A DNA stretch of 64,000 nucleotides from Hydractinia symbiolongicarpus (taxonomy: Eukaryota; Cnidaria; Hydrozoa; Anthoathecata; Hydractiniidae). The DNA lies in NCBI RefSeq assembly GCF_029227915.1, contig NC_079878.1:6014001-6078000 (forward strand), given 5' to 3'. The stretch's first letter is position 1. Each line of letters opens with the position of its first letter. Position numbers and translations under genes: made by a program. This document shows positions 1 through 19,368 of the stretch, one piece after another. Under the pieces are notes generated by a model. That model did not search any database. It was not told the origin of the DNA and saw only the letters and a program-made list of their open reading frames with translations.

Positions 1-85
1 AGAAAAAGTGTTTTCCTATAAACACATATTTTGCGAACTTTTTGCTTAGACAGACCTGACTCATAGGTGCTTAAAGTAAGATATA

Positions 86-400
86 TCTATAATAATAGCC
101 GTCGTCTGTCTGTCTCTGCGCGGACCCCCCACTGAGTTAGAAAATGATGTTACGGAAACACCAATATCACATGCGATATCTTTTTATCCACTTTGTTGCG
201 ACGGGTAAATATAAAGGACGGGCGAACCCGTGGATATTTCCACAGGCAACGACTAGTCTATATTATAATGCCCGTATACCTCTGTCCGTTCGTCTGTCTG
301 TCATGCAAAATGGTAGCTTAGCTGCGCAAGTAGAGAGAAGCACGCAATGCGGTATAAAAAGGATAGGCGAACCCGTGGATTTTCCACGGGCTAACGGCTG
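86..400. repeat. Two diverged copies of a repeat unit ending in a CCCGTGGA hairpin
   Basis: Two adjacent units can be aligned, about 86-255 and 256-400. Each begins with a tctata.tataat / gtctgtctgtc block and ends with a gcgaacccgtgga...tccac block (about 221-251 and 366-395). In the second copy the end is a palindrome, cccgtgga-tt-tccacggg, able to form an 8-bp stem. The style resembles dispersed cnidarian repeats. No coding capacity is apparent. Confidence 0.55.
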
Positions 401-1449
401 GTTTTTTAGAATTTCTTTTTCCAGACTTATCTTGGTTGGATATTAAACATTAAAATTGAAAGAGTTGGCCATAATTGTATTTCGTCAAGTACCATTCTTT
501 GTGTACGTACATTTAAGTTTTGCGATTAGTAGTTCGATTTATTCAGCTCTTTTTTGTCAAAGTAACAACCTAACCTAATTTAAAAAAGTCTGAGAAAATC
601 TTGAAAGAGGAAGTTAGGCTTGAGCTTAGAGAACTTGTTGCATACCGTGCGTTAAGCCTAAAATTAACGCCCTCTTCTTTGAAACGCTTCCCTCTAATTA
701 ACGCCCTGTTAAGTCAAAATTATTTTATAAATGCATCCCCATTTCATCCAATTTTTGAACGCTCTCCCCTAATAACGCCCCACTTTAAATTTGGCAAATT
801 AAACAAACACCCTGGGCGTTTATTCGAGGATTTACGGTAGCTGAAAAACTTAAAAATGATTTGAGTGCGTGGTATCTAGTTGCATATATAGATTTTTTGA
901 TACCAGTAAAAAAGATTTTTTTTTTATTCCTAGAATTCAATAATGCTTTAGGAAAGAACTATACAAGACGTATATTTATAACAGTATTTTTTAATGACAT
1001 ACTCATCCTGTATATAAATTCGGAAATAAATAAATAAATAAATACTTAGAAAAAAGGTTGGTCAAGTTGTTTTTTTATCAAAATAAAGATAAGAATAAAC
1101 TTCTAAACGTGGCTCACATTGTTTCATTTTGCTACCAATTAACTTTAAAAGTCAAAGGTAAAATCCGTAACAGACGATAAATAGTAATTTTATTACGAAT
1201 AAAAGATATTTACTTCAATAGCTACTAAGCTTAGAGTGAACTACCTCTGGTAACGGTATTTCAAAGAAATTCTATGTAAAAAGGCTGAGAGGAAATCAGT
1301 TTAAAGGCCCAAAGTCAACTGATATTTAACGTTTATCGTGGGAAGTGGCTTTGTAAAATATAAAAAAAACCTGTTGGTTTTTTAAGTGGGAGGTAGTAAT
1401 TACTAATTTTCTCTTTTTCCTGAAAAACAAAATCCAAAAAATATGGGGA

Positions 1450-1668
1450 AAATATATTTTAAATTTTTAAATAAATATATTTTAAATTTTTAAATAAATA
1501 TATTTTAAATTTTTAAATAAATATATTTTAAATTTTTAAATAAATATATTTTAAATTTTTAAATAAATATATTTTAAATTTTTAAATAAATATATTTTAA
1601 ATTTTTAAATAAATATATTTTAAATTTTTAAATAAATATATTTTAAATTTTTAAATAAATATATTTTA
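1450..1668. repeat. AT-only minisatellite, 23-bp unit, about 9.5 copies
   Basis: The unit aaatatattttaaattttt plus aaat is repeated head to tail with essentially no differences between copies over about 219 bp. It contains only A and T. The near-perfect identity indicates recent expansion or active homogenisation. No gene overlaps it. Confidence 0.93.
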
Positions 1669-3155
1669 TCTCAAAATCAGTTGTTGCATCTTTACGAATT
1701 TCGAAAAATTTTAATGTAAAAAAAACAAAGAAAAGATGAGAACATTAATTTTGACCGGCTTCGACGTTCATCACAAACTCTACTGTTATCTAAATCAATA
1801 TTTTCGTTTTTTATTTGTTCTAACAATGCGCCTCAATTACAAATATATCTCTAAGGAGCAGATGAGATTTTATAAACAAAAAGTTTAAAACACGCAAACT
1901 TATTTTTTGAACAAAAGAATACAACAAGGGTTAGATGGATGTCAAGTGTAGATAGGTAAATGTTTTAAAATTATTAATTGCGAGCACAGCAGAATATTTT
2001 TATTATTGCAAGGTATATATGCAAACCAAATTTTAAATTTTATAATGGTTTGTAGTACTTTTGTCACACATTTGTTTAAAAGACGCTAAGGTATAAATTC
2101 AAAACAAAAACATTGAAGCAAAATTAATTTGTCTAAGCATCTTGTTTTCCTCATGCATATTAGCCAAACCTCGCAACCATTCTTAAAAAACTAGGAGTCC
2201 GGATCGAGTTTTTATGCTATGATAAGCCAATTATTATGCCAAAAATATATTGCATATAAACTTGAAATAGACTATGAATGATTTCATTGGATAATGCTTG
2301 ATTCAAACGTGGTACTCCATCGTGGGCATAATAAATAATTTCTGTTAATATTTCCAAGTGTAAAGTAACTAATTGACTCTGAATAATATACGAAATATTT
2401 TTAATTGAGAGTTTAAATTAATAAAAAGAAGGAGGAGAACCCTTGGGAAAAAAATACTTGCTTTCGATCATTCATCTCCAGAGAGGAGAGAGAATACAAG
2501 AATTGATATGAAAACTTTAATTATTGTCTTGTTTATTCAGCTTATTGTTCTAATTTTTGATATATTCCAGATGAAAATATAGACATGGGTTGCTACGCAA
2601 CTAAAATAAACACAGTGAATAAATATAGTTTAGTTAATATATGAACAGTAAGGTTGATAAAGTTTTCTTATAAGAAAAAATTGTGAAATTGAAATTGGAT
2701 TCTTGTTTTTATTATTATATACTAGCGAGAAATTTGGTTTGTTGACGCGCTTTAAGAAGATAAATGTTCTGGTTGCAGATTTTGTGCAGCAGATTTTGTG
2801 CGGGGTGAACATTGCAATTTTTTCAAATTGATTTACTTTGATGGTGTGTGAGTGAATGTATGGAAAAAAGATGGTTGAATTTTTAACTAACTTTATTTTT
2901 TAGACCCAAGGAAGGATAAAAGTTTTATTTTCTTCTTTCATTATTTCCGTCTGTGTGTGCATTTTTATTGCTAGGTCTAAAAAACACTTTTTTGATGTGT
3001 TTTAACATGACATCAAACTTTTGCGCCAACGCCTCGTTGTCGTTAATCTTCAAAACATCACAGTTAAAATTTTTAAATTTTTAGGTTTTTCCTGCAGATA
3101 TTAATTCCCTGTTGCAACACAATATAAGCATAAGCATGGCCATTTTTTGTTGGTA

Positions 3156-3260
3156 CAACCTCGTCCCCAGGGTCTTGTGACCACTGAGCTGTTTACGGAG
3201 TGGTCAACAATGCCGCTATTATCTTATCAACAAGGCAAAATGCCCTGGGAACGAGGTTGG
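3156..3260. mobile_element. Hairpin MITE with CAACCTCG...CCCAGGG termini
   Basis: The left arm caacctcgtccccaggg (3156-3172) matches the reverse complement of the right arm ccctgggaacgaggttgg (3243-3260) at all but about one position. The interior is about 70 bp and non-coding. A related but far more palindromic copy lies at 26900-27013, which supports a mobile family. The autonomous partner is unknown. Confidence 0.6.
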
Positions 3261-3549
3261 TGTTGGTATACTTGATAAAATTCAACAAAGTTACTAAGTC
3301 AGTCAAATTCCCATTCTCACTGGTAAATATTGGTTAGTAGTAATCATGTTTAATCTGTCTGGTCTTCGTCAGATGTATTTGAATACACAAAATTTTGTTT
3401 AGAAATGTAGACTGCAATAAAATTTTACTTTTCTAGTAACCTGTAGTCTTATAACGCAATTTCTTTTGGAAAAATTAGCTCTCTGGGTAATAGTGTTCCA
3501 CGTTTTAATATAAATGTTAAATTTTTTAGAACAATAACTTTATAAAAAT

Positions 3550-6084
3550 ATGTCAGACGAAGAAACGCAGCCATTTCCAGATATCCAATCAAAAGATAGT
3601 CTCGTTTACAAGCACGTTACTCAAGAGAAGTGGGAAAAACTTTGTAATCACAAAACAGAAACATGTGGTTTCACGCTTGCTCAGGTAAGCTATTCAGCTA
3701 CCTACTTCTCTAATTTTATATCATGCCTTTGTTCAGAAATTATATCGTAGCTACTTGAGCCACTATGGTGTATGAACTGTGATTGGCTACATACAGTGAA
3801 GCAAGATTTTCCGAAATAAAACAACAATCTATAATTAGGCTAGTAACTCTCATCCCCAGACCTCTTTCCATATGGTTAGGTTAGTCTAATGTTTGCCGGT
3901 TTGTAAAATAACGATTTTCTGATTATATGGGAGAGATTACGGAGAATACATTTCAGCGCTTGTTGCGTTCCGAGATATAACTTTTAACTTGGAGAAGTCA
4001 CCTAAAATACGCATGCTGTAAAAGATCTGAGTAAAATTGTGTATAATCGTAACACTGCTGCCATTTCTCCTGCATTGATATGCATTACTACAAAAGGGTT
4101 AAGAATTGCAAATCGTCCCATTATAAATAATCTATGTCGCTTGATTTTGTTCAAAATGATGCATTTATTGACATCTTTGTTCACAGCTACATAATGTTAC
4201 GGTCAGCGTTTATATTGTAGGCGATAGCATGTGCCGTAAAATATGACGATCAACATGTCGGAGTTTACGCAGGTGATGCCGACACGTACCACGATTTTGC
4301 CGACGTAATGAAGCCTATTATATTGGAGTATCATGGATTATCAGAAGATTTTACTCATACATCTGATTTGGATCCTTCGAAAGTAAACAGTAACATTGAT
4401 CCAAAAGCACCAGTTCACTCCACAAGGTAGCAACCTTACCGCCATGTTTTTTCCATCCAAAATGTTTTTGTGATTATCTTTTTTTATGAGGGAGATGTTC
4501 TCAATCAAAAATATTTCTTTAGGATTCGAGTAGGACGAAACATTGAAGGATTTGGTCTGTCACCTGGCATCACTCAAGAACAACGCCTGGGAGTAGAAAA
4601 CTTGATGAAAAATGCTTTCCAAAAGTTAAAAGATGATTTATCAGGAGAATATTATCCGTTACTTGGAATGGACAAAAACGTTCGCAAAGAGCTTGTTGAG
4701 GACCATTTTCTGTTTATGTCTGGTGATAAAAATCTAAAGGTTGGTTAGTGACTTTGATGCTTTGACTTGTCTTAGTGAAGTGATAAAAGAAAAGTTCATA
4801 AATGCTACTCAATATTACTAACATATTTAATAAGTCGCAACATTTCTAAAGTCACACTAAACTCTTAGGTATATGATATGAGCAAGTACATTCTCATTTC
4901 CGAAGTACAAAACCTATCGACACCATCTCTGTGTTCTTACATTACTAATAAACACATCGAACGAATATAAGATTTTCATGTAGCTGATAATACTTACTGA
5001 CTAAATGATTCGCTTAGGGAGACCTTAGGCTAAGGTCATATAGATATTGTTCTCTATATGACCTTAGCCGTATTATGAAAAGAGAGATCACGTTGTTTTT
5101 TTTTATTTCTAAAATAGACATCTGGGATGGAGCGCGATTGGCCAGAAGGACGTGGTATCTTTCATAACGACCAAAAAACATTTTTAGTTTGGGTGAATGA
5201 AGAAGATCAATTGAGAATCATTTCCATGCAGAAGGGTGGAGATGTAAAAGGTGTCTTCGAGCGTTTGACCAGGTAAGAAGTTGGTAAATTTTTATTTTTT
5301 TTTTCATCCTCAACTACTTCACTTTAAGCTTTGTTCTCTAACTTTTTAGAGGAATTTCAGCCGTCGGAGATTCAGTATTTGAAGAATCTGAGAAAAAGTT
5401 TATGCTTGATCCAAAATATGGATTTTTACATTCATGTCCAACTAACCTTGGAACAGGTAATCATTAAAAAGCTTCCACCAACTATACCACTATACCTCAT
5501 GTTTCATCTTTGTAATACAACTTCAATGACTTTGTCCTTATTTATATCAATCGCTCGAGTAATTTTTCGTGAAAATTGGCAAAAGTGTAATCTTCCTTCC
5601 ATTAAATCAAATAACATGTGCTGGTGTATGTAAATACTGTAATAAAACCTAAGTACTAACAAATATTTTCTTGTTTTCTTACTTATGTGCAATATCAATA
5701 TAATATTGATAAAGATAAACCCTACATTTCAACTTTAGGTATGCGAGCATCTGTACATATTGATTTACCTGGATGGACAAAAGAAGGGTTACCAGCTTTG
5801 AAAGCACGTTGTGAGGAACTTTCACTTCAACCACGTGGTACAAAAGGAGAATCAGGGGGGCAGACAGGTAAGACACGTGACTTTGTATTATTTTGTTTGA
5901 TATTGAATTTTTCACTTGATCGACCTTGTTTTTAATTGACGTGTTTTTCGTAGGTGTGACGTACGACATCTCTAATAAACATCGTCTTGGATATTCCGAA
6001 GTGCAACTTGTACAAACTATGATTGATGGAGTTAATACACTCTATAAAGAAGATCTGGAATTACAAGAAAAGTATGGGATAAAG
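3550..6084 (+). other. N-terminal arginine kinase domain (exons 1-7)
   Basis: Exons 1-7 encode residues 1-360: the N-terminal helical guanidino-specificity part (exons 1-2) followed by the catalytic ATP-guanido part (exons 3-7). Internal exon lengths are 206, 217, 155, 107, 129 and 131 nt. Exons 9-14 of the second domain have exactly these lengths and phases. All catalytic residues that I can place are present, so nothing in the sequence suggests a dead domain. Confidence 0.88.
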
Positions 6085-9000
6085 GTGAATTCAAGAATTA
6101 TTTCTTTTTAGTAAAAGCTTAATGACGATGTAATACATCGTTTCCCTGATGCTTAATAACATATATTTAAAAAAAATAGCACATTAATTTCTCATATCAG
6201 TATACTTGTTACATGATGCTAGTCAAAAACTTTAATACTTATGCCGTGGTCTTTGTTTTGTTCTGCAGTGACCAATTCGAAAATCAATAAAAATTAGTTA
6301 CGAACTTACTATAGATAAACTTCATAGAAATTTTTTTTAATTGTGTACATATTTAAAGATGTTTAAACAAATTTGCATGCAGGTGTGAAAGAAACGAAAA
6401 CAATGTAGCGGGATGAAATAACATGGTTGATTGGGACTTTGAGCATTTCAAATTGAAGCTAATTTCATGATTTTCCCATAAAAATATTGAATGATTATTA
6501 TTTTTGTTTAATTTGCAAATCTATAAGCCGCTATTTCTGTCAAAAACTATAGTAGCCAATGACATTAGATAGTTAAATTGTATGTCTGCTTCTACACGAT
6601 CTGTACTTTTTAAAATTTGAAGTCGCGGTTGTAGAGAGTAGTAAATCTCTTTTTCCCTTACGGCGGAATGAAGTTATAGGTATGTATCTGCTCAATGTTG
6701 AAGATTGGACTGTGAGAAAATTAAGTTAGTGAATGTTTTATATAAAGTAGAGTTTATCTTCAGGTTGAGCACTTAAGTAATTCTGAAGAATGCAATGACT
6801 TCCCAGAAATAAAATCAAAAGACAGTCTAGTGGCGAAATATGTAACAAGAGAGAAATGGGAAAAACTCTGTAATCACAAAACAGAAACTTGTGGTTTTAC
6901 ACTTGCGAAGGTAAGTTTATTTTGTTTTAATTTTGTAAATTTCTCAAGTGCAAGGTAGTCAATTTAGCAACGAAATGAAGCCACAATAAAATATAGTAAG
7001 AGTATGTATATTCTAACTCTCCGGACCCCAATGTCATACTGTCATTGATGTGTAGTCAGTTCAAAAATTTCAATTGGTGTTATGAGTATCGGAAATAACA
7101 TGTTATTCAATACTTTTTTTTTTATGCAAGGATGAATAAAATTTTACACGATACTTTTTACAGGCAATTGCATGCGCAGTACAATTTGACGACCAACATG
7201 TGGGTGTTTATGCTGGTGATGCTGACACATATCACGACTTTGCTGATGTTATGGCACCGATTATTTTGGATTATCACAACTTATCGGAAGATTTCAGTCA
7301 TACCTCAGATTTGGATGTCTCCAAACTACAAGGCAACGTAAATACAGAAGCACCAGTGCATTCGACAAGGTAAAATTAAACTTCTCCCTGGAGAATGTTA
7401 CTTTGTCTGAGCACGGTAAAAAACATTTTTAAAATTGGTGGATAGGTAGATAAGTTTTCGTGATTACTCTACGCAGACTTTTTTATTGATGAGATTTTTA
7501 TGATGTTTGCTGATAAGTAACTTTAAGTGAGTAAATAAAAAAACCTACAGGATTTAAGAAATACAAATAGTTTGCGAGACACATTTCTAAAAGTGGAGAA
7601 ATAGGCTTTCTTCAAGGTTATGAAATTTTCATATGAAAAGTGTGATTAGAACTTTAATTTTAGTTTGCGCAATGCCCACCTGAGCAATATCAAAAATGTG
7701 AACTCCTACTAACCAAAAAATAATTAACGATCAATAACGTATAAGTTAACAGTTTTGACCCTGCAAAAAAAAAACAGTTTCATTTTTACAATCGTGGACA
7801 AAATGTAATGAAACACCATAAAAGTATTGATAATTTGCTGAAAACTACCAATATTTAAACCCCCATTCCCTCTTGCCAATGTTTAATTCATGCGATACAA
7901 ATTATTCCAATCAAAGGGCAACATTTTAAGCAACTCAAAACAAAATTGTGCTGTGGATTACATTGTCAAGGAATTCTTTAACAACATCTTTCTGCTTTGA
8001 CATTAAAGTCTGAACAAGTGATGCAAAATTGGTAAAACAGGAGTAATTTGATTTACTTTTTTAATTTTGTCTATTATTTTATAATAGGATTCGAGTGGGA
8101 CGAAACATTGAAGGATTTGGTCTGTCACCTGGTATCACTCAAGAACAACGCCTGGGAGTAGAAAACTTGATGAAAAATGCTTTCCAAAAGTTACAAGAAG
8201 ATTTATCAGGACAGTATTATCCGTTAACTGGAATGGATGAAAAAGTTCGACAACAGCTTGTTGATGATCACTTCTTGTTTATGACTGGTGATAAAAATCT
8301 ACAGGTATTATTCTCCCGTGTCATAAGCTCTTCCGCAAAAAATGAGTGTGTTAGGGCTTCACTCTTCCTCTTAATTAACGACTTACATGATAGTTAAGTA
8401 ATCTATTAATTGTAGGCATCTGGCATGGAACGGGATTGGCCAGAAGGACGTGGTATCTTTCATAACGATGAAAAAACATTTTTAGTTTGGGTGAATGAAG
8501 AAGATCAATTAAGAATCATTTCCATGCAGAAAGGTGGAGATGTGAAAGGTGTCTTCGAACGTTTGACTAGGTAAACTTTTTGTGGATAAATAAAGTATAT
8601 TTCAAACTTGAAATATTCATTTTTCATTTTCTTCGATTAAAGGGCCTTATTTAAAAAGTCTATCTTTTCACCTGAAACTTTGAATTATCTTTTAAACTTT
8701 GTCTCCTACAATCAATACCTGTTAATATTTTTTTTGTCAGTGTATTATCCTTTTTATTTCAGGGGTATCTCAGCAGTCGGTGGTTCAGTTCTTGCTGAGT
8801 CAGAGAAGAATTTTATGCTAGATCCAAAATATGGATTTTTACATTCATGTCCAACTAACCTTGGTACAGGTATGATACTATTGATATAGTTATTTTTGTT
8901 ACTGGTCTGCGGTAAAAGTTCTACGTAGCGTATCGTATCGTATAATCCGTCTAATTAACAGGTATGCGAGCATCTGTACATATTGATTTACCTGGATGGA

Positions 9001-9658
9001 CAAAAGAAGGTTTACCAGCTTTAAAAGCACGTTGTGAGGAACTTTCACTTCAACCACGTGGTACAAGAGGAGAATCAGGGGGACAGACAGGTAAGACACG
9101 TGACTTTGTATTGTTTTGTTCCTTCACTTGGGCGACCTTGTATTTAATTGACGCGCGATTTTTTGCAGGTGTGACGTACGACATCTCTAATAAACATCGT
9201 CTTGGATATTCCGAAGTGCAACTTGTACAAACTATGATTGATGGAGTTAATACACTCTATAAAGAAGATCTGGAACTACAAGAAAAGCATGGAACAAAGG
9301 TGGGTTCGAATCTCAATAGTACAAATTCCGTTACTTTGTGTTCATCAGCTTATTACCTCATAACTGGTAATTTTTGTACCAAGGAATTGTGTTGAAATTT
9401 TCAATTTTGTAAAAAAGTTTAAAAATTTAAATTTAGAATAAGGAAGAAAAGCCTGATGACAAACACCCAGAACCTTCTCCACAAGATAGCAAACAGTCCG
9501 AAACTTCCCCACAAGATAGCAAACAGTCTGAAACTTCCCCACAAGATAGCAAACAGTCTGAAACTTCCCCACAAGATAGTGGATCTTCCACAGGGTCTCC
9601 GAAACAATCACCTCAGAAGAACACCAAGGAGAAGAGCTCTACATGTAACATTTTATAA
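3550..9658 (+). CDS. Two-domain phosphagen kinase, probably arginine kinase, with CaaX-like C terminus
   Basis: Transfers phosphate between ATP and a guanidino substrate, most likely arginine, as an energy buffer. Fifteen exons join in frame to 797 aa: 3550-3684, 4221-4426, 4523-4739, 5118-5272, 5350-5456, 5739-5867, 5954-6084, 6764-6910, 7164-7369, 8088-8304, 8416-8570, 8763-8869, 8962-9090, 9169-9299, 9437-9658. The N domain (1-360) and C domain (361-724) are each full kinases. Both keep the RxR near the HSTR motif, the NEEDxLR Glu and Arg, the CPTNLGT Cys (Cys267 and Cys631), the RAS Arg, and the RGTxGE Arg and Glu. CPTNLGT, the short specificity loop with GVY, and the RGTxGE Glu favour arginine over creatine. 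The tail (725-797) holds [10 protein letters not shown] repeats and ends CNIL, a prenylation-type box. The start ATG is the first after an in-phase acceptor at 3528-3529. Confidence 0.92.
5028..5069. repeat. Perfect 16-bp stem hairpin in intron 3 of the arginine kinase gene
   Basis: ggctaaggtcatatag at 5028-5043 is exactly complemented by ctatatgaccttagcc at 5054-5069, with a 10-nt loop. It lies between exons 3 and 4. It may be a small MITE remnant or a structured intronic element. The stem is too short to call a microRNA precursor. Confidence 0.75.
6764..9299 (+). other. C-terminal arginine kinase domain (exons 8-14)
   Basis: Exons 8-14 encode residues 361-724. Exon 8 (49 codons) corresponds to exon 1 plus a short linker, [12 protein letters not shown], that replaces the initiator region. 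The remaining six exons repeat the lengths and phases of exons 2-7. Exons 13 and 14 differ from exons 6 and 7 at only about four positions each, whereas the exon 2/9 pair is clearly more diverged. Confidence 0.88.
9437..9658 (+). other. Repeat tail and CNIL terminus of the arginine kinase
   Basis: The last exon encodes 73 residues with no counterpart after the first domain. It starts with charged residues, runs through about three and a half copies of a ten-residue repeat ([10 protein letters not shown], 30-bp DNA unit from about 9476 to 9575), then a Ser/Lys-rich stretch ending S-T-C-N-I-L-stop. A Cys four from the end with Leu last matches the CaaX pattern usually read by geranylgeranyltransferase I. 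The Asn at a1 is tolerated but not typical. Confidence 0.7.
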
Positions 9659-9681
9659 AGAAACTTGATCTTTTCGACATA

Positions 9682-9687
9682 AATAAA
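9682..9687 (+). promoter_or_regulatory. Polyadenylation signal of the arginine kinase gene
   Basis: The canonical hexamer AATAAA lies 24 nt after the stop codon, giving a very short 3' untranslated region. A second AATAAA-like copy follows at about 9706. No other candidate is needed. Confidence 0.7.
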
Positions 9688-12177
9688 AGCCAGCATTCGA
9701 TACTTTAATAAAACAGAACACCTGTAGTTTTAATACTAGAAATGACTCCGCAGTTTCACATGATTCAGGATTACGAAACAGTGGAAATGATTGACAAAAC
9801 ATAGTACATTCTTCCGGTCGTTCATTCTTCAGTGGAAACGCAGCGCTTCTTTCTCTTAGCCAGGGGAAGTATGAGACACTATTCGTTTGGAACGACTTAT
9901 TAAAAGCTTTTTTTCTTGAAATTTTTGTTGGGTTAGGAGTTAGCAGAATAGAATGTAAAATATAGTCCTCAAGTTTTGCACGAAAAATGGACAGTCACGA
10001 AAGAGAGATTACCGAAAACTAATAAGCATACCTCCTGGATCTCTAAATGCACACTCCCATGTCTCACATTAGTTCTTGGTTACTGTTTTGACATTTCTTG
10101 ATAATCTTGACAAGACCTATTATTCGAGTCATGTTCCAAAATTTTTCACTTTTTTACTTGACTGTGCAATTAATAACATCACGAACCAGGAACAACACCC
10201 AAATGGACACCATGATTTTTTCATCTAGACCAACCCTGAATCCGATTTTTTTTAAAAAAAACTGCTTGTAACAAGTCGTTCCACTGCGATTTTGATCTTG
10301 GAAAGTAAATATTAAATTTTTGTATAAAGGTTTGTCTTGTAAATTATTTTCACAGTTTGGTTGTAATTTATCAATGGTGCTAGTTACTTTTTTTTAACCC
10401 AGTCAAAATCATATTATTTTTGTATAAATTTCGACACTATCTTTAATATTGTAGTGAAAGTTACTAATTTACACTAAGACTAAACGCTAACTTGTTTCAG
10501 GGCGACGCATAAAATCTGTATTGCAAAAGAATGACGGAGCGTGTCGTCAAGATTGCGCAAGCTGTGGATTCGCAAAACGCACAAATAATTCTTAGGTTTT
10601 AGAACATATGCACTAATACGATCTTAACAAACGACTGGAAAATTTGCTTCAATGGACATGCATCATTAATTTGCAAATTTTATAGCTGGTAGGATGGACT
10701 TCCGCAGATACACAAACTAGGTGAAAAGCGTTTAATAAGGTGGCGATCACAGAAAATTTCATTTTAAATTTTTCTTACTTTGCTTTCAAAAAACAAAACA
10801 AACATTTTTATAATTTACTACTCTCTCACTCGTTTTGTTTGGATCTATTTTGTACTAATTTTCGCGTGTGATAATTTTGAAAAGTTTAATGTGAATATTA
10901 ATAAGTTTGAAAATATTATTTTTAAAAAACTGATTGCGGAAAGGTAGCGTTGAAATTCCTTTTTCTATGATTTGAAATGAAGATGTTACAGCCAGGATAA
11001 TTCTAGTTTACATAAAGGAAATGCATTAAATTTTGTCTAAAACCATAGATTTTACTATTTTTTCCTTATATGTTGAAAATTTAAATTTGCATATGCCAAT
11101 TGCGCGTAAATTAATAAGCGCGGTCGTTTGGCCATTCCGAAACTTTCTAGGTGGCTTAAAGATTTCCGCCATTAAATAATCTGAAAAAGTACTGAACTTT
11201 GAAGAGGACTGAGTAATATGGGGGAACAAAATCATTGAATATTCTAAATTTTTAAAATTTTTGATTATTATTGTAACCTTGGAGGAAAGAATACGGATTC
11301 TTTCCTCCAAGTTGTAACTGTAAATCATAGCTAACTTAACTTACATAAACTTCATTTCTATATAAGAACAATTTTAAAAGAAAAATAATAAACCTGAAAA
11401 TTGATGAACAATAAAAACAAAATAAGAACAACGGCAAGACTGAAAATTTATCTATTTTCTCTTTTTCTCTGAAAAACAACTTGGAAAATATCTTTAGGTG
11501 GCAGCAATTTTTTTTTTACATAATCAGTTACGAAAGGTTATTTTCAGACTACATTTTTTTTTTCTCTTATAACACACTTCTCAGGATTTTATAGCTATAA
11601 TACATTATCTTTCACCAAAAATATTCAGCCTCAACAATTTCTCTTTAACTGCTGAATATAGCTTTAGTTTACGTGCTTGCAAAATTGTACAAAAAAAAAT
11701 GACGTAATTATTAAAGGAAAACGTTAATAACATCAAAGATGGCGCATTATAAGACGATCCTTATTATGCTACACTGCACGAGCTTTAACTTTCGATAGCA
11801 TATAAAATAAATTATTGTTTATTGGATAATAAAACAATTTGTTAGGATTCTTATTGGCTTAAAAGTCATTTTAGCCTCTTTCTTAGAAAAAAATAAGTTT
11901 TCGGCGTCCAGCCTAGCTGTCTCTATCTATCTCTTTATGTTTCTATCTCCCCAGGCGATTTTAAAGATTCCACCTTCGCTGGCAGAAATCAATAATTGTT
12001 GTAACGCGACAACAAGGATGGAAAAAACATCTATGATGGAGAGTTGTATATATGGAAGGGTTACGAGTTGAAGAGATATAGTTGTTATATGATTCTATTT
12101 ATAAAGATACATAAATAAAATAGTATAAAAAATTATTGCGTATCATTTGACAGACCATAAGACCTGCATTAAGGAGC
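9688..12177. other. Intergenic region between convergent genes (arginine kinase and ZNF330)
   Basis: The two flanking genes point towards each other, so this 2.5 kb holds both 3' flanks. I find no exon with family resemblance. The only distinct structure is the hairpin at 11278-11311. The rest is AT-rich, with poly-A/T runs and short unsupported open frames. Confidence 0.5.
11278..11311. repeat. Perfect 15-bp stem, 4-nt loop hairpin
   Basis: cttggaggaaagaat pairs exactly with attctttcctccaag around an acgg loop. It is intergenic between two convergent gene ends. It could be a transposon footprint or a structured transcript end. There is no poly-T context that would argue for a Pol III terminator. 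Confidence 0.75.
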
Positions 12178-19355
<7,178 letters not shown>

Positions 19356-19368
19356 TTTTGTAAATGAC

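Larger units (their letters stand above)
1..3529. other. Gene-poor repeat-rich stretch upstream of the arginine kinase gene
   Basis: I see no convincing exon here. The short open frames lack protein-family resemblance and matching splice sites. The stretch contains diverged repeat units at about 86-400, a 23-bp AT minisatellite at 1450-1668 and a hairpin MITE at 3156-3260, each listed separately. The remainder is AT-rich unique-looking sequence. A promoter or an upstream untranslated exon for the gene at 3550 could lie here, but I cannot point to one. Confidence 0.5.

Noticed and set aside
601..840. 79-aa plus-strand frame in the first kilobase
   Set aside because: The frame opens at a TTG rather than an ATG, repeats the words acgccc and taattaacgcc, and has no splice context or known domain. 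It is probably decayed repeat sequence.
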